Assembly (NCBI GenBank): GCA_020629715.1
Contig: JAHDCU010000002.1
Coordinates: 248,001-312,000 of the forward strand
DNA from: Saprospiraceae bacterium
Lineage (GTDB): Bacteria > Bacteroidota > Bacteroidia > Chitinophagales > Saprospiraceae
Length of the DNA: 64,000 bases
Direction of reading: 5' to 3'
The position numbers were made by a program, and so were the translations under genes. The first letter of the stretch is position 1. Each line of letters starts with the position of its first letter. This document shows positions 31,001 to 38,930 of the stretch, in pieces. The notes beneath the pieces were generated by a model. The model was not told the DNA's origin and made no database searches. It worked only from the letters and a program-made list of their open reading frames with translations.

Positions 31001-34000
31001 GAAGAGGTCCACAGGCTGCACCAGCTAAGGTTAGGGCACCTGTACAACCAGCGTCAGGAGCACCCCAGTAAGCCTCGACTGCAACATTACCTGAAATAGA
31101 GCCAGGTGATACATTGATGAGAACACCTAGATCTCCAGGTTGAGGAGTATAGGTATACCAAACACTATCATCATCGAGGTTAGTACCGCAATCTTGATTC
31201 TGAAAATCTGTAAATCCATTTGGTAATGGTGCATCATTAAAACCAAAAGAACAACAAGTAGAACCGTTGTGACTTGCTCCACCTGATAAATCTACTGGAG
31301 GGTAAATTCCTGTAGGACAAGGGTTATCATTTTCAGGCGGAATGATAAATTGTATTTGTAAGGTATAATTACCTCCTGTTACATCTTCAGAACCTACAGC
31401 GATTAAAAATTGCTCTCCTGCTCCTACATTCAAATTGATAGGATCGGTCGGCTGCATATTACCCGTAATACAGTCACTACCTGCTACTGCTGCATTAAAT
31501 GGTCCATTACAATCCGTTGGAGTCCCTCCCTGAAATACTCCTAAAATAGGATTTGCCAGACTACCCATTCCATCCACTTGCACAATAAGTTGTGCAGCTT
31601 CTAAAGGAGCCGTAATTGTATGCCATACCACTGGATTTTGATCACCACCACAAGCAGTAAATACATTTTCATTGGGACATGCACCGATATTACATCCTGG
31701 AAAATCTTGAAAATCACATGATGGTACATCCACCACATATGCTCCTGTCAAATCCTGAGCCTCATTACAATCATCGTTGGAAGTACATTGTAAATCATCC
31801 TCAAAAGTTTCTATGATTTGAATCGAAAAATTGGCGGCTTGATTTTCACTAGAGCTGACTAGTATATAATAGGTCTCTCCCTCTGTTACACAAAAATCCA
31901 CAATACTGGGATCTCTTTGACAGAAGGCCTCTTCTTCGGCATTAAATGGATTGGTGTTACAATTAGCATCATTTTGATTGGCTATTCCAGTAGTGAAGAA
32001 AGCTCCAGTAGTACTAGTGCTAGTCAAATTGATATCTATATGTAAAATATCAGCTGGCGCTAGATAGGTATACCATACTTGGTTAGTTTGCAATTCCCCT
32101 TCACAAGTACCTGGATCTACATCTTCACTAGCACAAAAAGTGCTACCATTATCTTGATTACCTATTTGGTCTAGAGCTATTGCATCTTGACAAAGGTCAT
32201 TTAGTGGTGGAGCAATCAATTCAATATCGATTGAATAATTATCACCAGACGAGCCATTTGTGGAAATCGGAATGAGGTAAGTAGTCCCTTCTACTACTAT
32301 TATACCATCTTGATTGCTAGTTGTTATGCAGGTCGGCATTGGGCCCGCTGAACCACCCATACCATCTGATAACATTGCTGTGGTAAGAGCACTACATGCT
32401 CCTTCAAAAACAGAAAACACTGGATCACCTAATGCACCAGAAATATTTACATTCATACTCGTTATAGGAGGATTATTAGTAGGAATGGTTATCGCATGCC
32501 ATGTAGTGGGATTATCTGTAATCTGAGTACATCCAAGGGAAGCTTGATCTGGATCAGGACATGCATCTTGATTACAACCTGTTACGGATTGGATCTCACA
32601 GATAAAGGAATTATCCAAAATAATAGGTGCTGCCGCAACTATATCGCATGTTTCATTCCATCCGCATATTGGAGCGTTTGGTAATCCTACTTCTGAAATA
32701 GAAATATCGAAAGTACCTGAATTATTTTCATCACTACCAATAGAGAAGAAAATAACATCGCCTTCTACGGGGCAATCTATTTGAAGAAAATTTGTGGAAG
32801 GAGCAGCACAGTTTTCTAAAGCCGTATTATTTTGATAATAATTTCCACTAGTACAATCTGTTAGAGCAACTGCAAATACTTCAGATGCAGTACCACCTCC
32901 AGGAAGATTCCAGTTTTCTAAATTTAATTGTATTGATTTAACGTTAGCAGGTACGGTGTAGGTATACCATACTGTATGCGTTGCATTTCCAAGAGCACAG
33001 TTGGGACCAAAATCTGACGTAGAGCATAAGTTAGACTCCGCAATCATTGATAAGCCATTAAAATTTAGATCTTCTGCCATTACATTGCAATCATCATTAG
33101 GCGGAAAACTTCCAGGTGTTTCATTTACACTTATATTAAATTGTCCCTCACTAGCTTCATTAGAGCCTATAGCAAAGTGAATAACATCTCCTTGGGAAAT
33201 ACAAGTATAACTCAAGGTAGATCCTACAGGAGTACCTGTGTTTTGAATACATTCTGGGGGCATGTTAGGATCATATAAAGTATAGCCACAAGGGTTATTC
33301 AATCCATCATATGCTGCAACCATGACATTTGTAGCAGTCATACTACCAGCAGTAGTCCAAGAGTTGATATTTAGATCCAGCTGAGCAATATCACTACCCG
33401 CAGTGTATTCAAACCAGACAACACTTTCATTGACTTGATCTCCATTACAAATAGGAACATTAGCATCATTGGGAGCACAGAAATTATTTTGAGATTGTAC
33501 GGCAGATGATAATGGTACCATGCCTACTCCACATGTGGTATTTGTAGCAGTAGGTCCAAAAAGTGTCTGATAGTTTAGGTTAAACTGACCTTCTTCACCA
33601 GGAGCACATGCTACTTGCACCAAATAATTACCTGCTGGTAGACATTTATACACCGATGATTCACTGGAAAGTAATGGATCACAGATCACATTATCTGTTG
33701 GTTGCGGAGTTCCACCACAAGCGTCCAACACAGTAAGTGAAACATCACCTGTCATCGCAGCCGCTGTACCGACCGTATTCAACGTAAGTATAAAACCAAC
33801 ATCAGTCGGAGCGACTACTACCGTATACCATACAGTTATAGTATTAGCACTACACGATCCAGCTGGAGGAATTATATCGTCAGCAGGCGTAGATGTAGCA
33901 GCTAATGTAGTACCTAAGTTATCACCAGCGCTTAAAGCTGTAGGATTAGCACAATCATCTGACTGAGCTACAAGTAGTCCAAATGAAAAACAAAAACTAA

Positions 34001-34022
34001 GCAATAGTAAAATTCTATGCAT
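25005..34022 (-). CDS. Giant 3005-residue modular surface protein, T9SS type B
   Basis: This is the largest gene of the window. After a signal peptide (MHRILLLLSFCFSFGLLVAQ) come eight PPC-like domains of about 145 residues (about 20-1180). Typical landmarks are an N-D-D/E-x-C start, a VWYTYT/VWHTIT strand, and a GxQFxLxV-type end. A unique Cys/Trp-rich domain of about 230 residues follows (PAGWWFISPGGGAAC near its middle). A long chain of Ig-like modules comes next, including a two-domain unit repeated three times with C-x-CP linkers (about 2035-2570). SprB-type repeats precede the type B sorting domain (VPNIFSPNGDSTNDRF, YDRWGELVY, GVYVYVI, ending VTILR). It is probably secreted by T9SS as a stalk-like adhesin or a matrix component. 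It is flanked on both sides by terminators, so it is a single-gene unit. Confidence 0.9.
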   Translation of the reverse strand: MHRILLLLSFCFSFGLLVAQSDDCANPTALSAGDNLGTTLAATSTPADDIIPPAGSCSANTITVWYTVVVAPTDVGFILTLNTVGTAAAMTGDVSLTVLDACGGTPQPTDNVICDPLLSSESSVYKCLPAGNYLVQVACAPGEEGQFNLNYQTLFGPTATNTTCGVGMVPLSSAVQSQNNFCAPNDANVPICNGDQVNESVVWFEYTAGSDIAQLDLNINSWTTAGSMTATNVMVAAYDGLNNPCGYTLYDPNMPPECIQNTGTPVGSTLSYTCISQGDVIHFAIGSNEASEGQFNISVNETPGSFPPNDDCNVMAEDLNFNGLSMIAESNLCSTSDFGPNCALGNATHTVWYTYTVPANVKSIQLNLENWNLPGGGTASEVFAVALTDCTSGNYYQNNTALENCAAPSTNFLQIDCPVEGDVIFFSIGSDENNSGTFDISISEVGLPNAPICGWNETCDIVAAAPIILDNSFICEIQSVTGCNQDACPDPDQASLGCTQITDNPTTWHAITIPTNNPPITSMNVNISGALGDPVFSVFEGACSALTTAMLSDGMGGSAGPMPTCITTSNQDGIIVVEGTTYLIPISTNGSSGDNYSIDIELIAPPLNDLCQDAIALDQIGNQDNGSTFCASEDVDPGTCEGELQTNQVWYTYLAPADILHIDINLTSTSTTGAFFTTGIANQNDANCNTNPFNAEEEAFCQRDPSIVDFCVTEGETYYILVSSSENQAANFSIQIIETFEDDLQCTSNDDCNEAQDLTGAYVVDVPSCDFQDFPGCNIGACPNENVFTACGGDQNPVVWHTITAPLEAAQLIVQVDGMGSLANPILGVFQGGTPTDCNGPFNAAVAGSDCITGNMQPTDPINLNVGAGEQFLIAVGSEDVTGGNYTLQIQFIIPPENDNPCPTGIYPPVDLSGGASHNGSTCCSFGFNDAPLPNGFTDFQNQDCGTNLDDDSVWYTYTPQPGDLGVLINVSPGSISGNVAVEAYWGAPDAGCTGALTLAGAACGPLPLAEPLKFAVCSDPPETLYVKVSGQDINDNCGTFIIDIRPDNGCSAFADICDEIALNTALIAEPIDGGATVCISTCNRFACAENNDCDNQEGSSVWVQVNTDIGTSALIISIVDASFAHAITVLQGTDCSNLGALGMSCLPDQSNTVAVGPNTTYWIRVETTDGELDDDFQICIAAESMSFNCSTSSVIGTRPEHPGEPSAGPYCPGENVNFCFTTVFNVDGAGVGNGCQWLQGIVPVLGAGWDIPNSNIAAQPITNGGFWLPENTVTYNFENPRYTLIPLPSGALGLEYNTGGPPIQRDDFLPAGWWFISPGGGAACTNQPNDPNTQWGLMPPFTCGGQSTVQFCVDLRVKELADIGDCTDPNNPNRDLGFDIYVFADGETGCYTNVSCALTIPLEFDATVNCDLPEEVVGTDDQICNNGQVDILLSLINGGGDDIIVTAIDNPNVDGEMDHIFTGGSGTIDDILVNNSTTDQVVVYEAYSVIPGNPCDGPVTTFEVTIYSQIEVVDPMETVCLETDPTIAPNVPVNIVAGAINGSGNYTSFVWTPLNGAPSGFSLNLNGNNYQVTQSAIAGAGGPGIYEYNVTVTDDLGCTGEGIVTLTVFPEVETIFDGDPFVYCKNDQNQLPVIVPNTTTGTPGYNYQYDIMGFGLSGGNVGDGNFTVDLAGSFGGDPVIVDVLTTDDNGCTHETSFTVQILEPLDIATMVESNCGDNFATLDINVLLTTPNVGVDQVIVIDPNGGNLYQSNGDVHEDINLPIEGTYTITATNQLGVCPVEEEIMVTFKDIETPEMTPDQVICEGETLNLAVTNAGDYTGFLWNDPAGSTTASINVMPSMNTTYTVQVMNDQDCTTTASVEVTVNPNPTVNFSGATNFCPGTMTTISAGGDPTVNNYNWDGPGFTVDPTDASSINVTIAGTYEVTITDNNNCSVESSIEVMEGGVINTTIDGADICDNDVVELDAGAGFLTYLWQVDDGTGNFVDAPVPNTDQIYMTSVAGTYQVLITQGGCNGSGVITINQFNSPDVAVTPSVSICDRVNTLDSTFVDFNAQVTGANQSGVWADVDFAGVDLTTDLSNVDFLAAGVAPGSYDFTFTTNTAMAPCVDEVYTMTVQVLDCACPNLDTNDPAPMCSTGGPILILSSLEIPFVTSDGSWALVETPDDGMVNIPATDFNSLNQTAGEYIFEFTVDTPGGADCDVSQTDTVTVFDPPMATVQMTAQTCNVDSPIGGFVVDFNAQVQAGSDPGDWALINSPMGTAIDLATDLSNVSFENAPLGDYIFEYTTNNAIAPCQNESYTFTVTVVDCNCPINPLVDPLCNDSDMIDLSSLELPQAPAGIWTVTDGPAGHTATIMGTTFDATDNLAGQYIVTFTLTGAGLACDVPITVVEAPVLTVTPTGDACSNVDGDGPTSLDLTGYILTGDATGTDWTSDCGLDFSDPTNVSFVGVADGICTITYTTPDDPVCGTLTETIEISVSDCLCPNVDVGSIDPQCNQGSLAINLASIEAANADDGTWFFESGPQTISISNDFFDPNGLAAGEYVVYFQLNTPPADPDCQDTSQVTIVVDEPMTAGTPEAALPLCLDENDIVTLADLLTGEDAGGVWIETSIDGSTGTAFDPVAGTFNTSGQIAGTYTFAYTLADLGPCPDVEETVTVVIEGLPTADAGAAAEFTCTISDITIGGASSTGNTITYFWSEASGTPLTDNTNITFNATVAGTYILEVTDEATGCISTDSVVIGNNDDQPQITVDSSDPSCFGVSDGVINVVTVSGGDGNYEYSIDGGVTWQTSQQFSNLDGGSYVVTVQDGTGCANTDATELSSPVLFDVGMSVPSGILQLGEPSNLTIDPMGIDPADIVNMVVNENETSIYEGPFVSTLEIMPPLNQNVYSVTIFDSNDCSATALVNVQAIELIDIFVPNIFSPNGDSTNDRFTVFTDQDAIVDRFLVYDRWGELVYAGALFSTNDPTQGWDGLFKGEPVEQGVYVYVIDITFTDGQQETREGDVTILR
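26320..27920 (-). repeat. Three copies of a two-domain C-x-CP module
   Basis: Each unit of about 180 residues has domain A (starting CDRVNTLDS, CNVDSP or CSNVDGDGP, with DLTTDLSNVxF in the middle) and domain B. Domain B opens with a linker of the type CACPNLDTNDPAPMC, CNCPINPLVDPLC or CLCPNVDVGSIDPQC. The linker spacing C-x-C-P...C is constant in all three, so disulfide-clamped junctions are likely. Confidence 0.7.
30480..33970 (-). repeat. Eight PPC-like coding modules
   Basis: Eight consecutive domains of about 145 residues, each with an N-x-x-C start, an internal VWYTY/VWHTI/VWFEY strand, and a strand at the end reading xGxFxIxI or similar. They resemble pre-peptidase C-terminal-type beta sandwiches found in many exported Bacteroidota proteins. 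Confidence 0.7.
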
Positions 34023-34417
34023 GATTACATTTTGTAAATAAAAAATAATACTCGTAAGTAGAACAAAATATGTTCGTAAGTGGGAGCAGAAGCTGTCTGT
34101 CTATTATTCGTTAGAGATCGGGTGAATCTCCGCTTCTTGATCTGAAATTAAGATTTTTTTATGAAATGAAGCTATTGAAATGAGCATTATTCTATAAGAT
34201 CATATCTCGTTGGGATATTGTGATATTTCTTTGATGACAGAAATAGGGATTTTACTCGTGTTTCATACTTTTCCATTAATCATTTATTACGTAGAATAGT
34301 AAGAAGGTCTTCTATCTGAATAATAGAATATTATCCCAAAAAAATGATCACCTTGTGTAGCGCATTTCTACACAAAATGATCAATCTGAAATCTTAATGA
34401 TATTTTAAACTGATAAC
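34023..34417. other. Intergenic region between two giant genes
   Basis: No gene is supported. The left part is the leader and promoter region of the 3005-residue gene. It contains nested dyads AGAAGC/GCTTCT (34088-34093, 34132-34137) and GAGAT/ATCTC (34114-34118, 34126-34130), which could form a leader hairpin. A TATTTTG near 34070 on the minus strand is one base off the TAnnTTTG consensus. The right part holds the terminator of the protease gene. Confidence 0.4.
34336..34382 (-). terminator. Long-stem terminator after the protease gene
   Basis: TGATCA, a CC/AA internal loop, and TTGTGTAG paired with CTACACAA form a long hairpin (34344-34382). On the minus strand it is followed by seven T. 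It lies about 36 bases beyond the protease stop codon. Confidence 0.88.
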
Positions 34418-37400
34418 TTATCTCAGTACATGAATCTTTTCGACTATGTATCCAGACTCACTCGAGATTTTAAGGAAATAAATTCCTGAGCTCACATCAG
34501 ATAGGTCTAGGTGGAAATTATTTTTCCCTTCTATCATCTTCATGGTCTTAGCCCTTGATATTACTTGCCCCAAATCATTGTATACTTCTAGATCTATATC
34601 AAGCACAGCATTCGAGCTGATACTTACATTGACATTTCCATCGATTACGGGATTAGGGTAAATGAAAGCAGAGGAGATTTCGTCTATATCATCGATACTA
34701 GATGGTGCAATCATAATCTCACGTATAAATGCCGATTCACCACATTCATTTTTCACAATCAACATGACTTCATAAGTACCCGCTGCATCGTAATTATGGG
34801 TTGGATTTTCTTCTGTAGAGAAATTTCCATCACCAAAATCCCATGAATAGTCAGAGGTATTGGTTGAAATATTAGTAAAAGCAACAGTCGAGCCACTGGT
34901 AATTTCGGTAAAGGCTGCACTCGGGATGTCTATGACCGTGATGTAGTTTTCTAATACAAGCGTATCAGCACTATTGAATGACTCTACTATAAGTACTACA
35001 TCATATGTACCTGCATCACTATATTTGATGATCGGATTTTTTTCTGCTGATTCTTCGGTATCAGCACCTACAAAAAGCCAGCTGTAGGTTACTGCATTAG
35101 CCGATGACATGTTGTTGAAAATCACCTCATCACCGACACAAATTTCTTGATTATCTACCTCAAAAGCTGCGGTAGCTGGGAATGCTGCCAGCAGTGTCTC
35201 TGAGTACGTATCCGTACCACAAGCATTCGTCACGGATAGTGTTACGTCATAATATCCTTCTGCCATATAAGAATGATCACTCAAGGCATCTGTAGAACTA
35301 TTACCATCTCCAAAATCCCATAAGTAACTATCGCCTGTAGAATTAGAGGCATCAAATACAAAATCCAATTGGTTTGATTGAATGGTTGCTTGAGCATCAG
35401 GCAAGGTTTGGATCACGACATAATCTTCAAGTATCAGTGTATCTGAAAATAGTGCATTAGAAACGATAAGCGTCACATCAAAACTCCCAGGGATGTTGTA
35501 GTCAATGATAGGATTTTGTAGATCCGAAGTGGCTGGACTACCTCCTTGAAAACTCCATTGGTATGATTCCACATTGCTACTATTTGACAAAAAGCTGATC
35601 GATCCTCCAGGACAAGCGATATTGACATCAGAAGCTATGCTAGCCTCTACTGTATTGAATAGTGTAATCGGTATAGTCGTACTCTCTGTACCACAAAAAT
35701 TAGAAGTTTCTAATGTTACGTCATAGACTCCTTGTGAACTATAGGAGTTACTGACAGAAGTCCCTCCATCGGAGCCACCATCTCCAAAATTCCAAAAGTA
35801 ATTGGCGCCCACAGGATTGGTCACTTGAAGGTCAACATTCAAACCATTCACCTGAAAAGTGAACTCTGAGCTAGGATAATCGAATATCTCTATCGCATCA
35901 GCTATGAACATCGTATCGCTACCTATTGGATTAGATGCAATAAGCGTAATATCGTAAACTCCTGCGCTTAGATACTCAGGAGCTACATTTTCTCCTGTTA
36001 GATTTTCCATCGTTGCACCTTCAAAAATCCAAGTCAAAGTACTGGCATTATTAGAAGTACTGGAAAATAGAGGGGTATCACCTACACATGCCTGACCGAT
36101 GGTAGTAAAACTAGACTCAGGACTTAAATAAGCATCCACCACAGTTGTATACGTATCCGTGCCGCAAGGATTAGACACCGTAAGTTGGACTTCATAAGTG
36201 CCTTGTGTGGTATAGATATGACTAGGGTTTTCTAGCGTAGAAAAATTGCCATCACCAAAATCCCAAGTATACATGTCTCCTGCTGTACTTAGATTGGTTA
36301 GATTCACATTCAATCCATCTACTGCATCAGAAAAATTACTTTCTGGAGCTTGTCCAACGGTAATAAAATTATCGATAGTGATACTATTGGATCCATCAGC
36401 ATTAGTAGCTTCTAGTGTTACGCTGTATGTACCTGGATTACTATAGCTGATAGCTGGATTCTGCTCTTGAGAAGTACTTGGATTACCTCCTTCGAAAGTC
36501 CAACTCCAAGATGATGGATTATTGGTAGAAACATCATTGAATATGACAATCTCTAATGCACAAATAGCCGTCATGCTTGCTGTAAAATTGGGAAATGGTG
36601 CTAATACGATATCAATCTCTTCTGAAAAACTTAGCGGTGAACATGCCGCATTAGATCCATTTAGAGTTACATTATAGGTGCCTGTAGTTTCATAAGTATG
36701 ACTAGGATTTTCTAAAATACTCGTACTTCCATCGCCAAAATCCCAGAAATACTCTGATGTGTTACTGGATACATTTGTGAAGGTAACCGTCAGACCATCG
36801 ACCGAATAGGTAAATTCGGGAAAAGGAAACTGTAAGACTTCTATATAATCTTGTTTAAATAATTCATTACTTCCCAAGCTATTGATAGCTGATAGTTGTA
36901 CGTCGTATGTTCCAGGAGTCGGGTAATTTACGATTGGAGAATTTTCCGTAGATGTAACAGGATTAGCACCTTCAAACTCCCAAAAGACCGAATTTGTATT
37001 GCTAGAAGAGAGGTTAGTAAAGCTTACATTTTCATTCCTACAGATCATGGTTGCATCGACTGTAAAATCAGGAATTGTAGGCGTTACGATTTCAATATCA
37101 AAGGAAGAATTAGATATCCCACAAGCATTAGATACTTGCAATCTTACGGAATAAATGCCGTCAGTCAAAAAATCATAGTTAGCATTGGGTGTAGTGACGA
37201 CAGAGCCATCAGGAAAGCTCCAAATGTAACTTAAATCTGTACCAGAAGAAGTACTGATAAAGGTACCAACGGTACCAGAAATATTTGAATCAAATGCCGC
37301 GATAGGCTGTTCTGCAATGGTAATCACATTTGACTGTACATCAGTATTGCTACCAGCAGCATTGGTAGCTGTAAGTTCTACAGAATATACGCCTGCATTG

Positions 37401-38737
37401 GCATATACAACAGATGGATTAGGATCGGTTGAAGTTGAAGGACTACCTCCAGGAAACGACCAGCTATAGCTAGTAGCACCTGATGAGGTATTGCTAAATG
37501 AAACTGTTGCAGGAGCACAAGCATTACTTGCGTTAAACGTAAAACTAGCAGTAGGTGGAGCAGAACTTACACATGAAGCCAAACAAGACCTAGATAAGTA
37601 GTGATTTTGTATATCATTGATAGATGTGGAAGACCAAGTATTGGACCCATTGACTGATGGAGCCATAATGAAAGAAGAACCTGATGCATCATGAAATGAA
37701 TCCCAATTGTGCCCAAGCTCATGTGACCACACCTGCCTGATAAGATTAGCATTACCCGTAAAGTTTTGATTGGCGTTATATCTAAACCCTGTACAAACGA
37801 CACCAACACTAGCTATGCCTACTGTGGTACCGTCAAAATCGCGATCTGTCCAGATCGAAGCAATATCATAATTACCGAAGAAACCACCAGCTTGCCCCCA
37901 GCTTCTGAAACTTCCTAGTAGCGTCCCAGCGTCAGTACTACTGGTCCAAGGGTCGCAAGATGCACAAGACGAGATAAAAAACTCATTAATGATAAATGAT
38001 AGTTCGTCAGCAAATTCATTATCATAATTGGCTTGGACATTATTGAAAACTCCAGTCAGATGATTTTCAACTGCAGTAACACTACCAAACTCTTGCACCA
38101 TTGAAAAATCAGCTGCAATCGCAAACTCTACTTCAAAACAATCTCCCATTGATCTTTGCTCATGGATGTGATCATGGACATCATGTTTAGCTCTTTGCTG
38201 TGCTTTTACAGCACATGCATTCGGTATATTTTGTAAAATAGGATCAGAACTTTTATAACAGATATAAAGGTCATCACTAGCATCTTTGATATAATAACGT
38301 AATGGTTCTACAAAGTATAACTGATCATCTTGCTGAATAGTCCCGTACATAAAACCTGTATTCAAGGTCATACTGATGATATCCTTGTATTGTGACGTAT
38401 GACCACGCAGTACGATAGGCCTCTCTTGCTCACTTTGTGGTCGCCTAGATTTACTATCACTTAACATAAGCGTCTCTGAGAACGTGGCTGAGGAGTGGCA
38501 ATCAAAATTAATTGATTTACCTTTTAGCTTAAACTCAAAATCCATAAGACCTTGATTACGATAATTTTCAATATGCTCAGTGGTAATTTTACGTTCAATG
38601 ATTTCATAATCAGTGAAATATTGATTTAGAACTTTCTTATCATTGAAGTCAATTTGTGCTATGGATTGAACATTAATTATGAACAATACGACGAGTACTG
38701 TATACCATTGACCAAGACATTTGTTGGGGTACATCAT
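34418..38737 (-). CDS. Secreted metzincin protease with 12 PKD domains, T9SS type A
   Basis: The 1439-residue protein has a signal peptide (MMYPNKCLGQWYTVLVVLFIINVQSIAQ). A prodomain follows to about 180, with one cysteine (FDCHSS) that could act as a cysteine switch. A reprolysin-like zinc protease domain lies at about 200-390. The zinc site is HELGHNWDSFH: His339, Glu340, His343 and His349, with a Met-turn in SSFIMAPS. The usual Gly before the third His is Asp346. Twelve PKD domains of about 79 residues (about 394-1345) alternate between two types. A type A sorting domain ends the protein (YPNPVIDGNVNV ... SSGIYFLKI). It should be an exported surface endopeptidase whose PKD chain carries the enzyme away from the cell or binds polymers. 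It diverges from the barrel-like gene and ends in a strong terminator. Confidence 0.9.
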   Translation of the reverse strand: MMYPNKCLGQWYTVLVVLFIINVQSIAQIDFNDKKVLNQYFTDYEIIERKITTEHIENYRNQGLMDFEFKLKGKSINFDCHSSATFSETLMLSDSKSRRPQSEQERPIVLRGHTSQYKDIISMTLNTGFMYGTIQQDDQLYFVEPLRYYIKDASDDLYICYKSSDPILQNIPNACAVKAQQRAKHDVHDHIHEQRSMGDCFEVEFAIAADFSMVQEFGSVTAVENHLTGVFNNVQANYDNEFADELSFIINEFFISSCASCDPWTSSTDAGTLLGSFRSWGQAGGFFGNYDIASIWTDRDFDGTTVGIASVGVVCTGFRYNANQNFTGNANLIRQVWSHELGHNWDSFHDASGSSFIMAPSVNGSNTWSSTSINDIQNHYLSRSCLASCVSSAPPTASFTFNASNACAPATVSFSNTSSGATSYSWSFPGGSPSTSTDPNPSVVYANAGVYSVELTATNAAGSNTDVQSNVITIAEQPIAAFDSNISGTVGTFISTSSGTDLSYIWSFPDGSVVTTPNANYDFLTDGIYSVRLQVSNACGISNSSFDIEIVTPTIPDFTVDATMICRNENVSFTNLSSSNTNSVFWEFEGANPVTSTENSPIVNYPTPGTYDVQLSAINSLGSNELFKQDYIEVLQFPFPEFTYSVDGLTVTFTNVSSNTSEYFWDFGDGSTSILENPSHTYETTGTYNVTLNGSNAACSPLSFSEEIDIVLAPFPNFTASMTAICALEIVIFNDVSTNNPSSWSWTFEGGNPSTSQEQNPAISYSNPGTYSVTLEATNADGSNSITIDNFITVGQAPESNFSDAVDGLNVNLTNLSTAGDMYTWDFGDGNFSTLENPSHIYTTQGTYEVQLTVSNPCGTDTYTTVVDAYLSPESSFTTIGQACVGDTPLFSSTSNNASTLTWIFEGATMENLTGENVAPEYLSAGVYDITLIASNPIGSDTMFIADAIEIFDYPSSEFTFQVNGLNVDLQVTNPVGANYFWNFGDGGSDGGTSVSNSYSSQGVYDVTLETSNFCGTESTTIPITLFNTVEASIASDVNIACPGGSISFLSNSSNVESYQWSFQGGSPATSDLQNPIIDYNIPGSFDVTLIVSNALFSDTLILEDYVVIQTLPDAQATIQSNQLDFVFDASNSTGDSYLWDFGDGNSSTDALSDHSYMAEGYYDVTLSVTNACGTDTYSETLLAAFPATAAFEVDNQEICVGDEVIFNNMSSANAVTYSWLFVGADTEESAEKNPIIKYSDAGTYDVVLIVESFNSADTLVLENYITVIDIPSAAFTEITSGSTVAFTNISTNTSDYSWDFGDGNFSTEENPTHNYDAAGTYEVMLIVKNECGESAFIREIMIAPSSIDDIDEISSAFIYPNPVIDGNVNVSISSNAVLDIDLEVYNDLGQVISRAKTMKMIEGKNNFHLDLSDVSSGIYFLKISSESGYIVEKIHVLR
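34705..37557 (-). repeat. Twelve PKD coding repeats in six A-B pairs
   Basis: Odd-numbered domains have the core W-x-F-x-G-G/A-x-P-x-T-S and a Cys near the start (ICxxExVxF or ACxxxxVSF). Even-numbered domains have WDFGDGN/S-x-S-T and a Cys in N-x-C-G near the end (copy 4 has NAAC). Every domain carries exactly one Cys. The alternation is strict along all twelve copies. Confidence 0.85.
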
Positions 38738-38774
38738 GATTAGTAGGGTTTAGATTAGTCTTTTTACATCGGCA

Positions 38775-38819
38775 TAAATGTATAAAATGCATTTGTCAAT
38801 TCCACAAGGGAATTCCCTT
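38775..38819 (-). promoter_or_regulatory. Candidate promoter and palindrome before the protease gene
   Basis: On the minus strand a TTG (38805-38807) is followed after 22 bases by TACATTTA (38775-38782), one mismatch from TAnnTTTG. A perfect 14-bp palindrome, AAGGGAATTCCCTT (38806-38819), overlaps the -33 element and could be an operator. Confidence 0.4.
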
Positions 38820-38930
38820 AATGGAAGTCTTTAGGTTAACAAAAACCTAATATCATGGTTAGACGTGAAAACATTAGTTTACTTTTACGTTAATAAATGT
38901 AATGAATCATGTTTACGAAAATTTGATAAT

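Noticed and set aside
34023-34417. A riboswitch or small RNA in the gap
   Set aside because: Only short dyads are visible and no known riboswitch core motif was found; the clear structure is the protease terminator.
38865-38930. GTG start of the barrel-like gene
   Set aside because: The added residues are not signal-like and the ATG at 38931 begins a clear signal peptide.
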